64,000 bases of DNA. Origin: Nocardia ignorata NBRC 108230. Its GTDB lineage: Bacteria > Actinomycetota > Actinomycetes > Mycobacteriales > Mycobacteriaceae. The stretch covers positions 310,001 through 374,000 of the forward strand of contig NZ_BDBI01000012.1 of the NCBI RefSeq assembly GCF_001612905.1. Direction: 5' to 3'. Shown in pieces: positions 32,175-40,710 of the stretch (the stretch's first letter is position 1; the number at the start of each line of letters is the position of its first letter). The position numbers and the translations under genes are program-made. The notes beneath the pieces were generated by a model. The model saw only the letters and a list, made by a program, of their open reading frames with translations. It ran no database searches and was not told the DNA's origin.

Positions 32175-32716
32175 CGGCGGTGCGAGTAGATCAGCCGCGC
32201 GTACTGGGACAGGAGGCGGTCGAGTTCGGTCGGTTCGCCGGTGGCGGCGAGCTGCTGGTAGCCGATGAGCATGGCCATGCCGACCTCGGTGACCACGGCC
32301 GCGGTGTCGTCGTCGCCGATGACGCTGTCGATCACCCGGTGCACGGTGCGCCTGCGTGATTCGTCGATCCGTTTCACGGTGACGTGAACGGATTCGTCGT
32401 TGGCCGCCCAGGCACGCAGGGCCGCTTCGGCACCGTGTTCGAGGCCGCCGGTGAGTTCGGACATGGCACGTACGTCGGCGTCGGGGTCGCCGTGGCCCAC
32501 GTCGAGGGCGCGTAGCTCGACCATCTGCCGGTTCTCCCAGTGCTCGAGCAGGGCGTCGACGAAGCCCTGCCAGGAGCCGAAGTGGTGGTAGAACGAGCCG
32601 CTGGTGACCCCGAGACGACGGCAGAGTACGCCGATGTTGAGACCTTTGAAGCCGAACTCGGCGAGCACCGCCACAGCGGTGTCGAAGTACTGCTCCTTGG
32701 TAACCACTCGGGACAT
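32171..32716 (-). CDS. TetR family transcriptional regulator
   Basis: A 181-residue regulator with N-terminal HTH (IGVLCRRLGVTSGSFYHHFGSWQGFVDALL). The C-terminal domain is typical of the family but gives no ligand clue. It is convergent with the antiporter and divergent, over about 390 bases, from the crotonase gene. CTGTTCG-type half-sites in that spacer are possible binding sites. It may regulate itself and the crotonase. Confidence 0.88.
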   Translation of the reverse strand: MSRVVTKEQYFDTAVAVLAEFGFKGLNIGVLCRRLGVTSGSFYHHFGSWQGFVDALLEHWENRQMVELRALDVGHGDPDADVRAMSELTGGLEHGAEAALRAWAANDESVHVTVKRIDESRRRTVHRVIDSVIGDDDTAAVVTEVGMAMLIGYQQLAATGEPTELDRLLSQYARLIYSHRR

Positions 32717-33107
32717 CGCGATGCCGTTCTGTTCGTGCGGGCAGGGCCGAAGAATGCGAACAGTACCCCATCGTATCGAGGGCCCAGAGCACCGTAACGA
32801 AATCTATTCTGTGGCCCGAACGCCGTCGCGTCTCCCGAAATGCCAAGGGCTGGAACATAATCGGTGCTCCATGCGACGAAAGGAGGTCCCGGATGGAATA
32901 ACGGAGCAATAGCTCTGTAAAGTATTGTTCAGTAGGGGCCCCTGTTTCATGGCCCCGCGGACCGTGCTCGACGCCATCGAAACCCTGTTGCCCGAACAGG
33001 TTCCGCCACCTTCGCGGAACCGTCGTTTGCGAGTGGACGGTAGGCACCGCCTCGGCGTATGCCGGGAAGTGCTGGCGCACATCTGGTTACGCACCGAAAG
33101 GAACCGT
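32717..33107. promoter_or_regulatory. Divergent regulatory spacer with CTGTT/AACAG inverted repeats
   Basis: No gene is convincing here. CTGTTCG (32729-32735) and CGAACAG (32757-32763) form a widely spaced inverted repeat next to the TetR start. CCTGTT-gcccg-AACAGG (32984-33000) is a compact 6-5-6 palindrome on the crotonase side. The shared half-site suggests one regulator at both places, most simply the adjacent TetR. The stretch is also lower in GC than the genes around it. Confidence 0.4.
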
Positions 33108-33758
33108 ATGCCCACCCTGCGCCGTCACGGCACCGTCGCCGTTCTCGACCTCGGCGACGGCGAGAACCGCTTCTCCCCCGACTTCCTCACCGAGATGAAC
33201 ACCCACCTCGACACCGTCGTCACCACCGGTGCGCGGGCCATGGTGACGACCGCGACCGGCCCGGTCTACTCCCACGGCCTCGATCTCGAGTGGTTGGCCG
33301 CCAACGGTGACCAGGCCGCCGGCTACGTGGCCGCCGTGCACACCCTGCTCGCCCGTGTGCTCACCCTCCCGATGCCCACGGCCGCCGCGATCGACGGAGA
33401 CGCGTTCGGGGCGGGCGCGATGCTGGCGCTGGCCCACGACTACCGCGTGATGCGCGCCGATCGCGGGTTCTTCTGTTTCCCCGAGGCCGAGCTGCGGATC
33501 CCGTTCACGAACGGAATGGCCGCCCTCATCCAGGCGAAAGTGCCCCCCAAGACGGCGATCGCGGCCATGACCACCGCACGCCGCTTCGACGGCACCGAGG
33601 CCGCCGCCTTCGACCTGGTCGACGCCACCGCCGCCGAGGTCCTCGACGCCGCCCTCGCCTCGGTCGCCCCACTGGGCGGCAAGGATCAGCCGACGATGAC
33701 GGCCATCAAATCGGTGATGTTCGAGGGAGTGCTCACCGCCTTGCGCGGCAAGAACTGA
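33108..33758 (+). CDS. Enoyl-CoA hydratase/isomerase (crotonase) family protein
   Basis: A short, 216-residue crotonase-fold enzyme (typical members are 250-270). The oxyanion-loop region is AAIDGDAFGAGAMLALAHDYRV, and the second active-site loop FPEAELRIPF carries a candidate catalytic Glu. It may act as a delta3,delta2-enoyl-CoA isomerase rather than a hydratase. The ATG at 33108 has GAAAGGA upstream; the open frame continues upstream but without a better start. It is convergent with the DUF4393 gene. Confidence 0.82.
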   Translation: MPTLRRHGTVAVLDLGDGENRFSPDFLTEMNTHLDTVVTTGARAMVTTATGPVYSHGLDLEWLAANGDQAAGYVAAVHTLLARVLTLPMPTAAAIDGDAFGAGAMLALAHDYRVMRADRGFFCFPEAELRIPFTNGMAALIQAKVPPKTAIAAMTTARRFDGTEAAAFDLVDATAAEVLDAALASVAPLGGKDQPTMTAIKSVMFEGVLTALRGKN

Positions 33759-34580
33759 TCACGGCAGCCGCGGTCCCTTGCCCAGATACACATCGCCGCG
33801 GTCGTCGGTGGCCCAGCCGCCACCGGTATACCCGTCGAGTACGAAACAGGCGTCGCAGAACTGTTTCCCGAACACCGACAGGTAGATGCTGCGGTACTGA
33901 CTGATCGCCCGCATCTTCACCGACTTGTAGGCGGCCTGGGCGGCGGGCTGGGCCTCGAGGAAAGCGTAGCGGCGGAAGTCGGCGACCGGTTCGCTCGAGA
34001 ACCGGACCAGCCCGAGCCGGTTGAGGTTGCCCAGGTAGTGCTGGTCGCGTTCGGGCATCGCGCACCCGGCCATATTGGCGATCATGTTGATCCCGTCGGC
34101 GAGGCGCTGGGACCCGATCCCGAAGGGTGTCTTGGTGCGGATGTCGATGGCGGGCTGTGGTCCGGCGACGGCGAGGAACCGCAGGATCCTTGCCTCGTCG
34201 GGGGTCAGGTCGTGCAGGATCGGCACGAACGAGGGGTGCACGTCGCGGGGCTGCTGCGCCGAGTCCCAGCCCTCGTTGATCATGGCGTCGCCGATGGTCT
34301 TGAGGTCTTCGGCGTCGACATCGGAGTCGATGGCGCGCAGGGCACCGGAAGCGGTGGGTGCCAAGCCGAGCGCACTCAGTGCCGCCCGGCGCAGTACGTC
34401 GACGCGTTCGTCGATGATGCGCGACATCGGTTCGCCCGCCCGGATGTCGTCGACCAGTTCGGTGGCCGTGTGCACAGCACCCTTGGTGACGGCACCAACG
34501 AATTGCCGCATCGTGAGCCCGGCGATGCGGGCCAGACCCGCCAGGTCGGTGGGGATACCGGAATCGCGGTCGTCGTTCAT
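33759..34580 (-). CDS. DUF4393 (Abi-alpha) domain protein
   Basis: A 273-residue, probably cytosolic protein. The C-terminal 150 residues (HPSFVPILHDLTPDEARILRF through SVFGKQFCDACF) match the Abi-alpha/DUF4393 pattern, named after abortive phage infection proteins. The N-terminal 110 residues are helical and unassigned. The ATG at 34580 begins 2 bp after the stop of the upstream DUF445 gene, so they form a tight operon. A defence role is suggested only by the family name. Confidence 0.8.
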   Translation of the reverse strand: MNDDRDSGIPTDLAGLARIAGLTMRQFVGAVTKGAVHTATELVDDIRAGEPMSRIIDERVDVLRRAALSALGLAPTASGALRAIDSDVDAEDLKTIGDAMINEGWDSAQQPRDVHPSFVPILHDLTPDEARILRFLAVAGPQPAIDIRTKTPFGIGSQRLADGINMIANMAGCAMPERDQHYLGNLNRLGLVRFSSEPVADFRRYAFLEAQPAAQAAYKSVKMRAISQYRSIYLSVFGKQFCDACFVLDGYTGGGWATDDRGDVYLGKGPRLP

Positions 34581-34582
34581 GG

Positions 34583-36001
34583 TCACGCTCCGAAGACCAG
34601 TAGGTGTACGCCGCCGACGAGGGCGCCCAGGATGCCGCCGTGCAGATACAGCAGCCACGCGTCCTGTTCGATGGCGGTGTACAGCATTTCGACGAATTCC
34701 TCGGGCGGTAGTTCGCGCAGTTTCTCGGTGGCGAGCTCGTCGACGCTGGCCGCTGTCGACTGGGAGAACTCCACGTCCTCGACCAGCCAAGGCTTCATCT
34801 CGGTGGCCAGGCTCGCGCCGGCGGTGGCCTGGATGGCGTCGAAATGCCGTGGGCCGACGGCCAATCGGGTCACCGACCGCAGCGGGCCGAGGATGCGGTC
34901 GATCTCGAGCTGCAGGAAGTGCGCGATCACCGCGCGGGTCTTGTCACCGCTCGGCCCGTCGAGCAGTTGTTCGGTGACCACGTCCAGGGTGACGATCTGA
35001 TACCCGATCGCGTGCCCCAGATCGGCCGCCGCCTGGTACTGGCGTTTGGCGAATTTCGCGACACCCCACGGGTATTTGTATCTCGGCTGCGGATTCGCGG
35101 GTTCGAACACCACTTTGATGGCGATGATGTTGACCAGCACACCCACCACGGCGCCGCCGAGCAACACGACCAGCCACGCGGGCACCAGATGCACCAGCGT
35201 GTGCAACCAGCCGGGCAGTTCGATCATCGCGGGCGTGTCACCGTGCGGGGAGCTGTAGTGCAGCAGCGACAACCACAGCGCCACGACCACACCGAAGGGG
35301 AAACCCAGTACCCCGCTGCGCGTCATGAACCGCAGTTCGGGAGCACCGAGCCCGTAGATGACGTCCTTGAGCAATTCGGGGCGGCGCCGCAGATATCCGA
35401 CGACCATCAGCTTCACATCGAGCAGCTGGTCGATATTGGCGCCGATGAAATCGAAGGCACGGTCGGTGATCGCGGGCAGTTCGGCTTCGACCCGCGCGTA
35501 GATCGCCTCACGCGCGCGCGGCGGCATGTCCGCCCACAGCTGCGGGTGTTCGGTGGTCATGATCGAATCGACCATCGAGCGCACATTCGGTAACGCCACG
35601 TGCGCGACCTGGGCGGAGATCTTGCGCGGATCCATCTGGTCGAAGAAGTCCTTGGCCGTGCCGATCTTGGCGACGGCGTTGTCGACCATCAGGCTGGCCA
35701 TCTTCTCCGCGCGCGCCGGGATGAAACCCTGGAATCCGAGAATGCCGCCCGGTGCGAAGGTCGGCAGGATCTGAACCTTGCGCGGCAGCAACGGGAACAG
35801 CGTCTTGAGACCCGGTACATAGAAACCGGTGAATCGCACCGGTGCGAACAGCATGATGACGCCGGTCCAGTTGGTGATCAGACCCGCGATGGCGCTGAAG
35901 ATCGGAATGCTGATCATGTCGACCCAGAACTTGCTGAGTCCGGTCATCTCTTCCCAGTTCAGCAGGCCGAAGAAGCCCGCCGCCTCGATCTCAGCATTCA
36001 T
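34583..36001 (-). CDS. DUF445 family membrane protein
   Basis: A 472-residue protein with hydrophobic stretches near the N-terminus (ISIPIFSAIAGLITNWTGVI), two in the middle (FGVVVALWLSLLHY and LVVLLGGAVVGVLVNIIAI) and one at the C-terminus (GGILGALVGGVHLLVF). Between them lie long helical domains. This is the DUF445/YheB layout, of unknown function. I prefer the ATG at 36001; an in-frame ATG at 36046 would add 15 basic residues. It is immediately upstream of the Abi-alpha gene. Confidence 0.82.
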   Translation of the reverse strand: MNAEIEAAGFFGLLNWEEMTGLSKFWVDMISIPIFSAIAGLITNWTGVIMLFAPVRFTGFYVPGLKTLFPLLPRKVQILPTFAPGGILGFQGFIPARAEKMASLMVDNAVAKIGTAKDFFDQMDPRKISAQVAHVALPNVRSMVDSIMTTEHPQLWADMPPRAREAIYARVEAELPAITDRAFDFIGANIDQLLDVKLMVVGYLRRRPELLKDVIYGLGAPELRFMTRSGVLGFPFGVVVALWLSLLHYSSPHGDTPAMIELPGWLHTLVHLVPAWLVVLLGGAVVGVLVNIIAIKVVFEPANPQPRYKYPWGVAKFAKRQYQAAADLGHAIGYQIVTLDVVTEQLLDGPSGDKTRAVIAHFLQLEIDRILGPLRSVTRLAVGPRHFDAIQATAGASLATEMKPWLVEDVEFSQSTAASVDELATEKLRELPPEEFVEMLYTAIEQDAWLLYLHGGILGALVGGVHLLVFGA

Positions 36002-36166
36002 CCGGCGTCCACTCCGTCGTGTCCGAACATCGCGCGTTTCGGTCATCTTAGGGGACAGATCGGGCGGTTCCGGGCAAGTTCGGCACTTACCCGCAATATC
36101 GGAGCAAACCTGCGATCATGTCCGGACCCGGCGTTGGTTCGATCCTGCGCAGGTACGTATTCCAGG

Positions 36167-36991
36167 CTAACGCGGTGGGTCCGGCTCCGGGGCGGGATCG
36201 TCGGACCCATGGGTGGTGGCGACCAGCAGCAGGTTGGTGTCGATGTCGTGGGTGACCTTGTTGGCGACCGATCCGAGCAGCCGCGCGGGTCCACTCATAC
36301 CCCGGTTTCCGATGACCACGAGGTCGTATTTCCAGGCGGCGTTACACAGCGCTTCGGCGGGCGGCACGCCCGTGAGCACGTCGTGGCCGAGCAGTTCGGG
36401 ATCGTCGAGGCTCAGGGCCGCGTGTACCTGGGCCAGGGTTTCCGCGCCATCGGCGTCGGTTTTCGTCGCGGTCACCAGGAACGGGCGCGCACCGAGTTCG
36501 AGAGCGAGGTCGTAGCCGCGGCGCACCGCGAGCATCGAGCTGGGTGAGCCGTCGGTGGCCAGGCCGACGGTGGTCCAGCGTTTGGGCACCTTGTGGGTGA
36601 ACAGGACGTCGGTGGGGCTGTGGTGGGAGACGTGGTTGGCGGTGGAGCTGGTGAGCCGGTCCTTGGAGCGGCCGAGCCCACGCGCCCCGATCACCAGCAA
36701 CGTGCCCGGGTCCTGCGCACCGACTTCGAGCAGCGCCGCGCTCGGTGTCCCCGCCATGTCGAGGGCCGTCACCTGCGACAGGCCCGCCTCGACGAGCGCG
36801 GCGACGGCGGCGGCGCTGATCCGCACGGCCGATTCGGGATCGAGGGCGGACTTGCGCGCCTTTTCCTTCCAGACGGTCAGCGCGGTGATCGGGACTCCGA
36901 GCCGGAGCGCGACCTCACCGGCGACGGTGACCGCCAGTTGCGCGGCCTCCGACCCGTCGGTTCCCACCACGATGCGCTGGTAGCGGTCCAT
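36167..36991 (-). CDS. Tandem universal stress protein
   Basis: A 274-residue protein with two USP domains. The first starts at IVVGTDGSE and contains GARGLGRSKD. The second starts at GLATDGSP and contains GNRGMSGPARLLGSVAN, the full GxxG-9x-GS ATP-binding motif, so it probably binds ATP; the first motif is looser. Such proteins in this order respond to hypoxia, stationary phase or redox stress. The ATG at 36991 follows GGAGAGGG. It stands alone. Confidence 0.9.
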   Translation of the reverse strand: MDRYQRIVVGTDGSEAAQLAVTVAGEVALRLGVPITALTVWKEKARKSALDPESAVRISAAAVAALVEAGLSQVTALDMAGTPSAALLEVGAQDPGTLLVIGARGLGRSKDRLTSSTANHVSHHSPTDVLFTHKVPKRWTTVGLATDGSPSSMLAVRRGYDLALELGARPFLVTATKTDADGAETLAQVHAALSLDDPELLGHDVLTGVPPAEALCNAAWKYDLVVIGNRGMSGPARLLGSVANKVTHDIDTNLLLVATTHGSDDPAPEPDPPR

Positions 36992-37078
36992 GGGACCCTC
37001 TCCGATCCGACGACGGCGGTTCGCCACAGTATAAACACCGCACGCTCCGGCAATCCTGCCGCAAATGCCCGCGCCGGG

Positions 37079-38317
37079 TCAGAGGGCGATGCCGAGGAGT
37101 CCGTCGACGGCGGTGCGCACCAGGGCCGGGGCGGCGGTGTCGGTGCCGCCGTAGGCGATCGCCTGCTCAGCCCAGTTGTCCACCGCGACAAGGGCTTTGG
37201 GGGTGTCGAGGTCGTCGGCCAGGTGCTGACGCAGGCGGGCGACGGTGTCGGTCGCCGACGGTCCCGAGGCGAGCGATACCGCTTCGCGCCAGCGGGCGAG
37301 CCGCGCCTGGGCTTGGTCGAGGACCGCGTCGGTCCACATGCGGTCCTGCCGGTAGTGCCCGGCGAGCAGGCCGAGGCGGATCGCGGCGGGGTCGACTCCG
37401 GAGCGGCGCAGTTTCGAGACGAGCACCAGGTTGCCCTTGGACTTCGACATCTTCTCGCCGTCGAGCCCGATCAGCCCGGCGTGCACGTAGTGGCGGGCGA
37501 AGCGGCGGGTGCCGGTGATGGCTTCGGCGTGCGCGGCGGAGTACTCGTGGTGGGGGTAGATCAGGTCCGAGCCGCCGCCCTGGACATCGAACTCGGTGCC
37601 GATGCGGTTGAGCGCGATCGCGGCACACTCGATGTGCCAGCCGGGGCGCCCGGCGCCGAACGGCGCCTGCCACGACGGTTCGCCGGGGCGTTCGGCGCGC
37701 CACAGCAGGGCGTCGATGGTGTCGCGCTTGCCGGGCCGGTCGGGGTCGCCGCCGCGTTCGGCGAAGAACTTCTCCATGGTTGCGCGGTCGTAGCCCGACT
37801 CGTAGCCGAACTGTTCGGTGGCGTCGGTGCGGAAGTAGATGTCGGGATGTTCGGCGTCGTCGACGATGTAGGCGGCGCCGGAGGCGAGCAGTTTCTGCAC
37901 CACCTCGACGACCTCTTCGACCGATTCGATGGCGCCGATGTACTGGCGGGGCGGCAGCACCCGAAGGGCGGACATGTCCTCACGGAACAGGTCGATCTCG
38001 GAGCTGCCGAGGTCGCGCCAGTCGATGCCGTCGCGGGCGGCGCGTTCGAACAGCGGGTCGTCGACGTCGGTGACGTTCTGTACGTAGTGCACGTCGTGTC
38101 CGGCGTCGCGCCACACCCGGTTGACCAGGTCGAATGCCAGGTAGGTCGCTGCGTGGCCGAGGTGGGTGGCGTCGTAGGGGGTGATTCCGCAGACGTACAT
38201 CTTCGCGGTCGCGCCGGGGGTGACCGGGCGGATCTGGCGGTCGGCGGTGTCGTACAACCGCAACGGCGGCCCTGCTCCGGGGACGGTCGGAAGGGCGTTA
38301 TCGGACCAGGACTGCAT
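37079..38317 (-). CDS. mshC: Cysteine--1D-myo-inosityl 2-amino-2-deoxy-alpha-D-glucopyranoside ligase (MshC)
   Basis: Third step in mycothiol synthesis: ATP-dependent ligation of cysteine to GlcN-inositol. The 412-residue protein is of class I cysteinyl-tRNA synthetase type but short. It has [16 protein letters not shown] (HIGH-equivalent and a zinc Cys), the zinc-binding segment GWHIECAAI, and [10 protein letters not shown]. It lacks the tRNA-binding C-terminal domain, which separates MshC from CysS. Mycothiol is the actinobacterial glutathione substitute, so this gene is strong evidence for the lineage. It anchors the left end of the mycobacterial-like gene order. Confidence 0.95.
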   Translation of the reverse strand: MQSWSDNALPTVPGAGPPLRLYDTADRQIRPVTPGATAKMYVCGITPYDATHLGHAATYLAFDLVNRVWRDAGHDVHYVQNVTDVDDPLFERAARDGIDWRDLGSSEIDLFREDMSALRVLPPRQYIGAIESVEEVVEVVQKLLASGAAYIVDDAEHPDIYFRTDATEQFGYESGYDRATMEKFFAERGGDPDRPGKRDTIDALLWRAERPGEPSWQAPFGAGRPGWHIECAAIALNRIGTEFDVQGGGSDLIYPHHEYSAAHAEAITGTRRFARHYVHAGLIGLDGEKMSKSKGNLVLVSKLRRSGVDPAAIRLGLLAGHYRQDRMWTDAVLDQAQARLARWREAVSLASGPSATDTVARLRQHLADDLDTPKALVAVDNWAEQAIAYGGTDTAAPALVRTAVDGLLGIAL

Positions 38318-38562
38318 GATTCGAGGGTAGAGCCCCGGCCGGAGTGCTCGCCTCGCGGCCCGGTCCACCCGGTTGCCCGGCCGGATTCGGCGCGGCCCGC
38401 AACCTGCACACAAACGTGTTCTACCGGCGCTGTCAAGGGTTGCGCTCACGAGGATTCCCAGGCCGCGGGGGGAGCGCCTGTGCGGTGGGCCGTTGTGTCG
38501 CGGTCTCGGTCGCCGAATCCGCGAACGGTAGCTGCCGTCACCGGCACGCTGCACGCCTACTA

Positions 38563-38604
38563 CCTAACAGTCCCTATTTGCACCTATCAGTACGTTCCTA
38601 TACG
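38563..38604 (+). promoter_or_regulatory. Phased CCTA(A/T) repeats and possible promoter before HTH gene
   Basis: CCTAA (38563) and CCTAT (38573, 38583, 38597) repeat with 10-, 10- and 14-base steps just before the ATG at 38613. TTGCAC (38578) and TATACG (38599) resemble -35/-10 elements but are only 15 bases apart, a spacing that MerR-like activators often correct or tolerate. The repeats may be an autoregulatory site. The rest of the 38318-38562 spacer shows nothing else. Confidence 0.4.
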
Positions 38605-38612
38605 GTTGTTTC

Positions 38613-39035
38613 ATGCCAGAAGGTTTCTATTCGGTGGAACAGGTCGCGGAATTGCTCGGACTGCATGTCCGCACCGTGCGCGGATATGTCCGTGACGGCA
38701 AACTGCCCGCCGCCCGCATCGGAAAGCAGTACCGCATCACTCACGACGACCTCGAGACCTTCACCGGCCTCCCGATCAGCGCACCGAAACCCGCGACCGC
38801 CGGGCACGCGGAGGCCTCCTGCATCGTCGAAATCGACGACATCGACCGCGCCACCGTCGACCGTGTCGCGACCCTGCTCACCGCCACCGCCGCCACACGG
38901 GGTCCCGGCGGGCGGGCATTGCGGGTCGAAACCAGCTACGACCCGGCACGCGGACGCCTGAAAGTGATCCTGCTCGGCGGACTCGCCGACACCGCACGCC
39001 TGCTCGACTACCTGGACGGAGTCCTCGCGCCATGA
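38613..39035 (+). CDS. Excisionase/MerR-like HTH DNA-binding protein
   Basis: A 140-residue protein. The N-terminal winged HTH (FYSVEQVAELLGLHVRTVRGYVRDGKLPAARIGKQYRI) is of the excisionase/MerR type. The C-terminal 75 residues form an alpha/beta domain of unknown function that could be a sensor or dimerisation unit. Its stop overlaps the start of the following alpha/beta hydrolase (ATGA), so the two are an operon. There is no integrase nearby, so a transcriptional rather than excision role is likely. Confidence 0.85.
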   Translation: MPEGFYSVEQVAELLGLHVRTVRGYVRDGKLPAARIGKQYRITHDDLETFTGLPISAPKPATAGHAEASCIVEIDDIDRATVDRVATLLTATAATRGPGGRALRVETSYDPARGRLKVILLGGLADTARLLDYLDGVLAP

Positions 39036-39871
39036 GCACCATCTACACCTCCGAGCACGGCCGCGAACGCATCGCCGAGCGCTACCGCGAACATCTGGCC
39101 GACTGGCCGGTGCCCTGGGAGCAGCGGCTCGTCCCGACCGCCGCGGGTGAGACGTTCGTGCTGGTCTGCGGACCGGCCGACGCGCCACCGCTGGTAATGC
39201 TGCACGGTTCCGGGTCCAATGCGAGCGCCTGGCGCGGCGATATCACCGAGTGGGCGGCCCACTTCCGGGTGTACGCGGTCGACCTGCCCGGTGAGCCCGG
39301 TTTCAGCGCGCCCACCAGGCTGGCGCTGGACAGCGACGCCTGCGCGCACTGGCTCGACGAGGTCCTCGACGGGCTGGGGCTGGACACGGTGTCGATGACC
39401 GGGATGTCCCTGGGTGGCTGGACCGCGTTGGACTACGTGACGCGCAGACCGGGCCGGGTCGGGGCGCTGGCGCTGCTGTGCCCCGGTGGCCTGGGCAGGC
39501 ATCGTTACGGGTGGCTGGTGAAAGCCGTGGGTCTACGGTTGCTCGGTCGCCACAGTGTGCGTGACATGGCGCGCACCGGTCTGGGGCTCACCGGTCCGGC
39601 GGCGGAGGCGATGCTCGACGACGTGGAACTCGTCTTCACCCATTTCTCGGCCCGCTCGGGCAACCTGCCGAGATTCTCCGAGGCGCGGTTGCGGGCGGTG
39701 GACATTCCGGTGCTGGTGATCGTCGGCGAGCGTGACGCCCTGTTCGATTCGGCGGGCACCGCACGTCGTGCCCGGTTCCTCACCAAGGGTGAGGTGCAGG
39801 TGCTGCCCGGTGTGGGGCACGCGGTACTCGGCCAGGCGGAACGGATCAGCCGGTTCCTGCGCTCCCGGTGA
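39032..39871 (+). CDS. Alpha/beta hydrolase
   Basis: A 279-residue hydrolase with the oxyanion motif MLHGSGSNASAW, the nucleophile elbow GMSLGGW, the acid region VIVGERDALF and the catalytic His in PGVGHAVLG. No signal peptide. It is translationally coupled to the HTH regulator upstream, which probably controls it. The substrate cannot be predicted. Confidence 0.87.
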   Translation: MSTIYTSEHGRERIAERYREHLADWPVPWEQRLVPTAAGETFVLVCGPADAPPLVMLHGSGSNASAWRGDITEWAAHFRVYAVDLPGEPGFSAPTRLALDSDACAHWLDEVLDGLGLDTVSMTGMSLGGWTALDYVTRRPGRVGALALLCPGGLGRHRYGWLVKAVGLRLLGRHSVRDMARTGLGLTGPAAEAMLDDVELVFTHFSARSGNLPRFSEARLRAVDIPVLVIVGERDALFDSAGTARRARFLTKGEVQVLPGVGHAVLGQAERISRFLRSR

Positions 39872-39908
39872 CCGCCGCTCCCCGACGTGCGGCGGTCCGG
39901 GGTTCAGC

Positions 39909-40166
39909 TCACTGCTCGTAGCACTGCACGTTCAGGTTGTCGACGTTCTCCCCGAACTGCGGCAGCGCGTAGAACGAGGCACCGACCTGGTCGGGGGCCT
40001 GCACGGTGACATCGGGCAGCGGGGCGCCGGTGTTGCGGTCGGTGGCGGTGCACACGAAGGTCTTGTTCTCCCACCAGCCGGCGGGGAATGCCTGGGCGGG
40101 CGCGGCGACGACGGCGCCGAGCAGCAGGGCGGCGGCGGATCCGGTGACGATCGAACGGGTCGACAT
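39909..40166 (-). CDS. Small secreted protein of unknown function
   Basis: An 85-residue precursor with a clear Sec signal peptide (SIVTGSAAALLLGAVVAAPAQA, cleavage after residue 26). The mature part is about 59 residues, begins FPAGWW, and contains two cysteines (C39 and C82) likely to form one disulfide. AGAGGAAC lies before the ATG at 40166. I do not recognise a family. The gene stands alone between the hydrolase and the cupin pseudogene. Confidence 0.72.
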   Translation of the reverse strand: MSTRSIVTGSAAALLLGAVVAAPAQAFPAGWWENKTFVCTATDRNTGAPLPDVTVQAPDQVGASFYALPQFGENVDNLNVQCYEQ

Positions 40167-40255
40167 GGGTGTTCCTCTGATGATGCGGGGACAGCGAAAG
40201 TGCTTGGAGCACACTAGCACCGGCATCGTCGTACACCCAGGAAAATCCGTTCCGG

Positions 40256-40708
40256 TCAGGAGGGTGTGCGCACCCGCGCTTTCCCACCCTGCGGGCCGAA
40301 CATGTGCGGGATCTCGACGCTTCGATCGTCGGCGGGCCCGAACCAGTGGGGCTGGTCGGCGTCGAACTCGGCGACCTCCCCGGGGCGCAACAGCAGATCC
40401 TGTTCGCCGAGGATCAGCCGCAGGTCCCCGGCCAGCACATACAGCCACTCGTAGCCGGCGTGGGTGACCAGTCTCGGAGTGTTCGGGCCGAGGATCTGTT
40501 CGAGGACCTGCATGCGTCCCGGATAGTCGGTGAGCGGCACCACCATGCTGCCGTTGCGGCTTCGTCACGGCGTGAGATGCACCCGCGGGTTCCCGGTGGC
40601 GGGTGCGGCGATCAACTGGTCGAGCGACACCCGGTGCGCCCGCGCCAAGGACAGCAGATCGAGGGTAGGTCGCCGTTTGCCGGTTTCGAGCCGCGGCCGG
40701 GTTCGCGC
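40256..40708 (-). pseudogene. XRE-cupin regulator, 5'-truncated and interrupted by a stop
   Basis: Bases 40546-40256 encode the cupin half of a familiar XRE-cupin regulator (GYEWLYVLAGDLRLILGE, then PGEVAEFDADQPHWFG). In the same frame just upstream, 40708-40568 encodes the end of the HTH domain (PRLETGKRRPTLDLL through PATGNPRVHLTP). A TGA at 40567-40565 separates them. The first roughly 40 residues, including HTH helices 1-2, are absent because the reading runs straight into the end of the SCO1664-family gene. The cupin part alone has an ATG at 40546 but would lack DNA binding. Confidence 0.8.
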
Positions 40709-40710
40709 CC

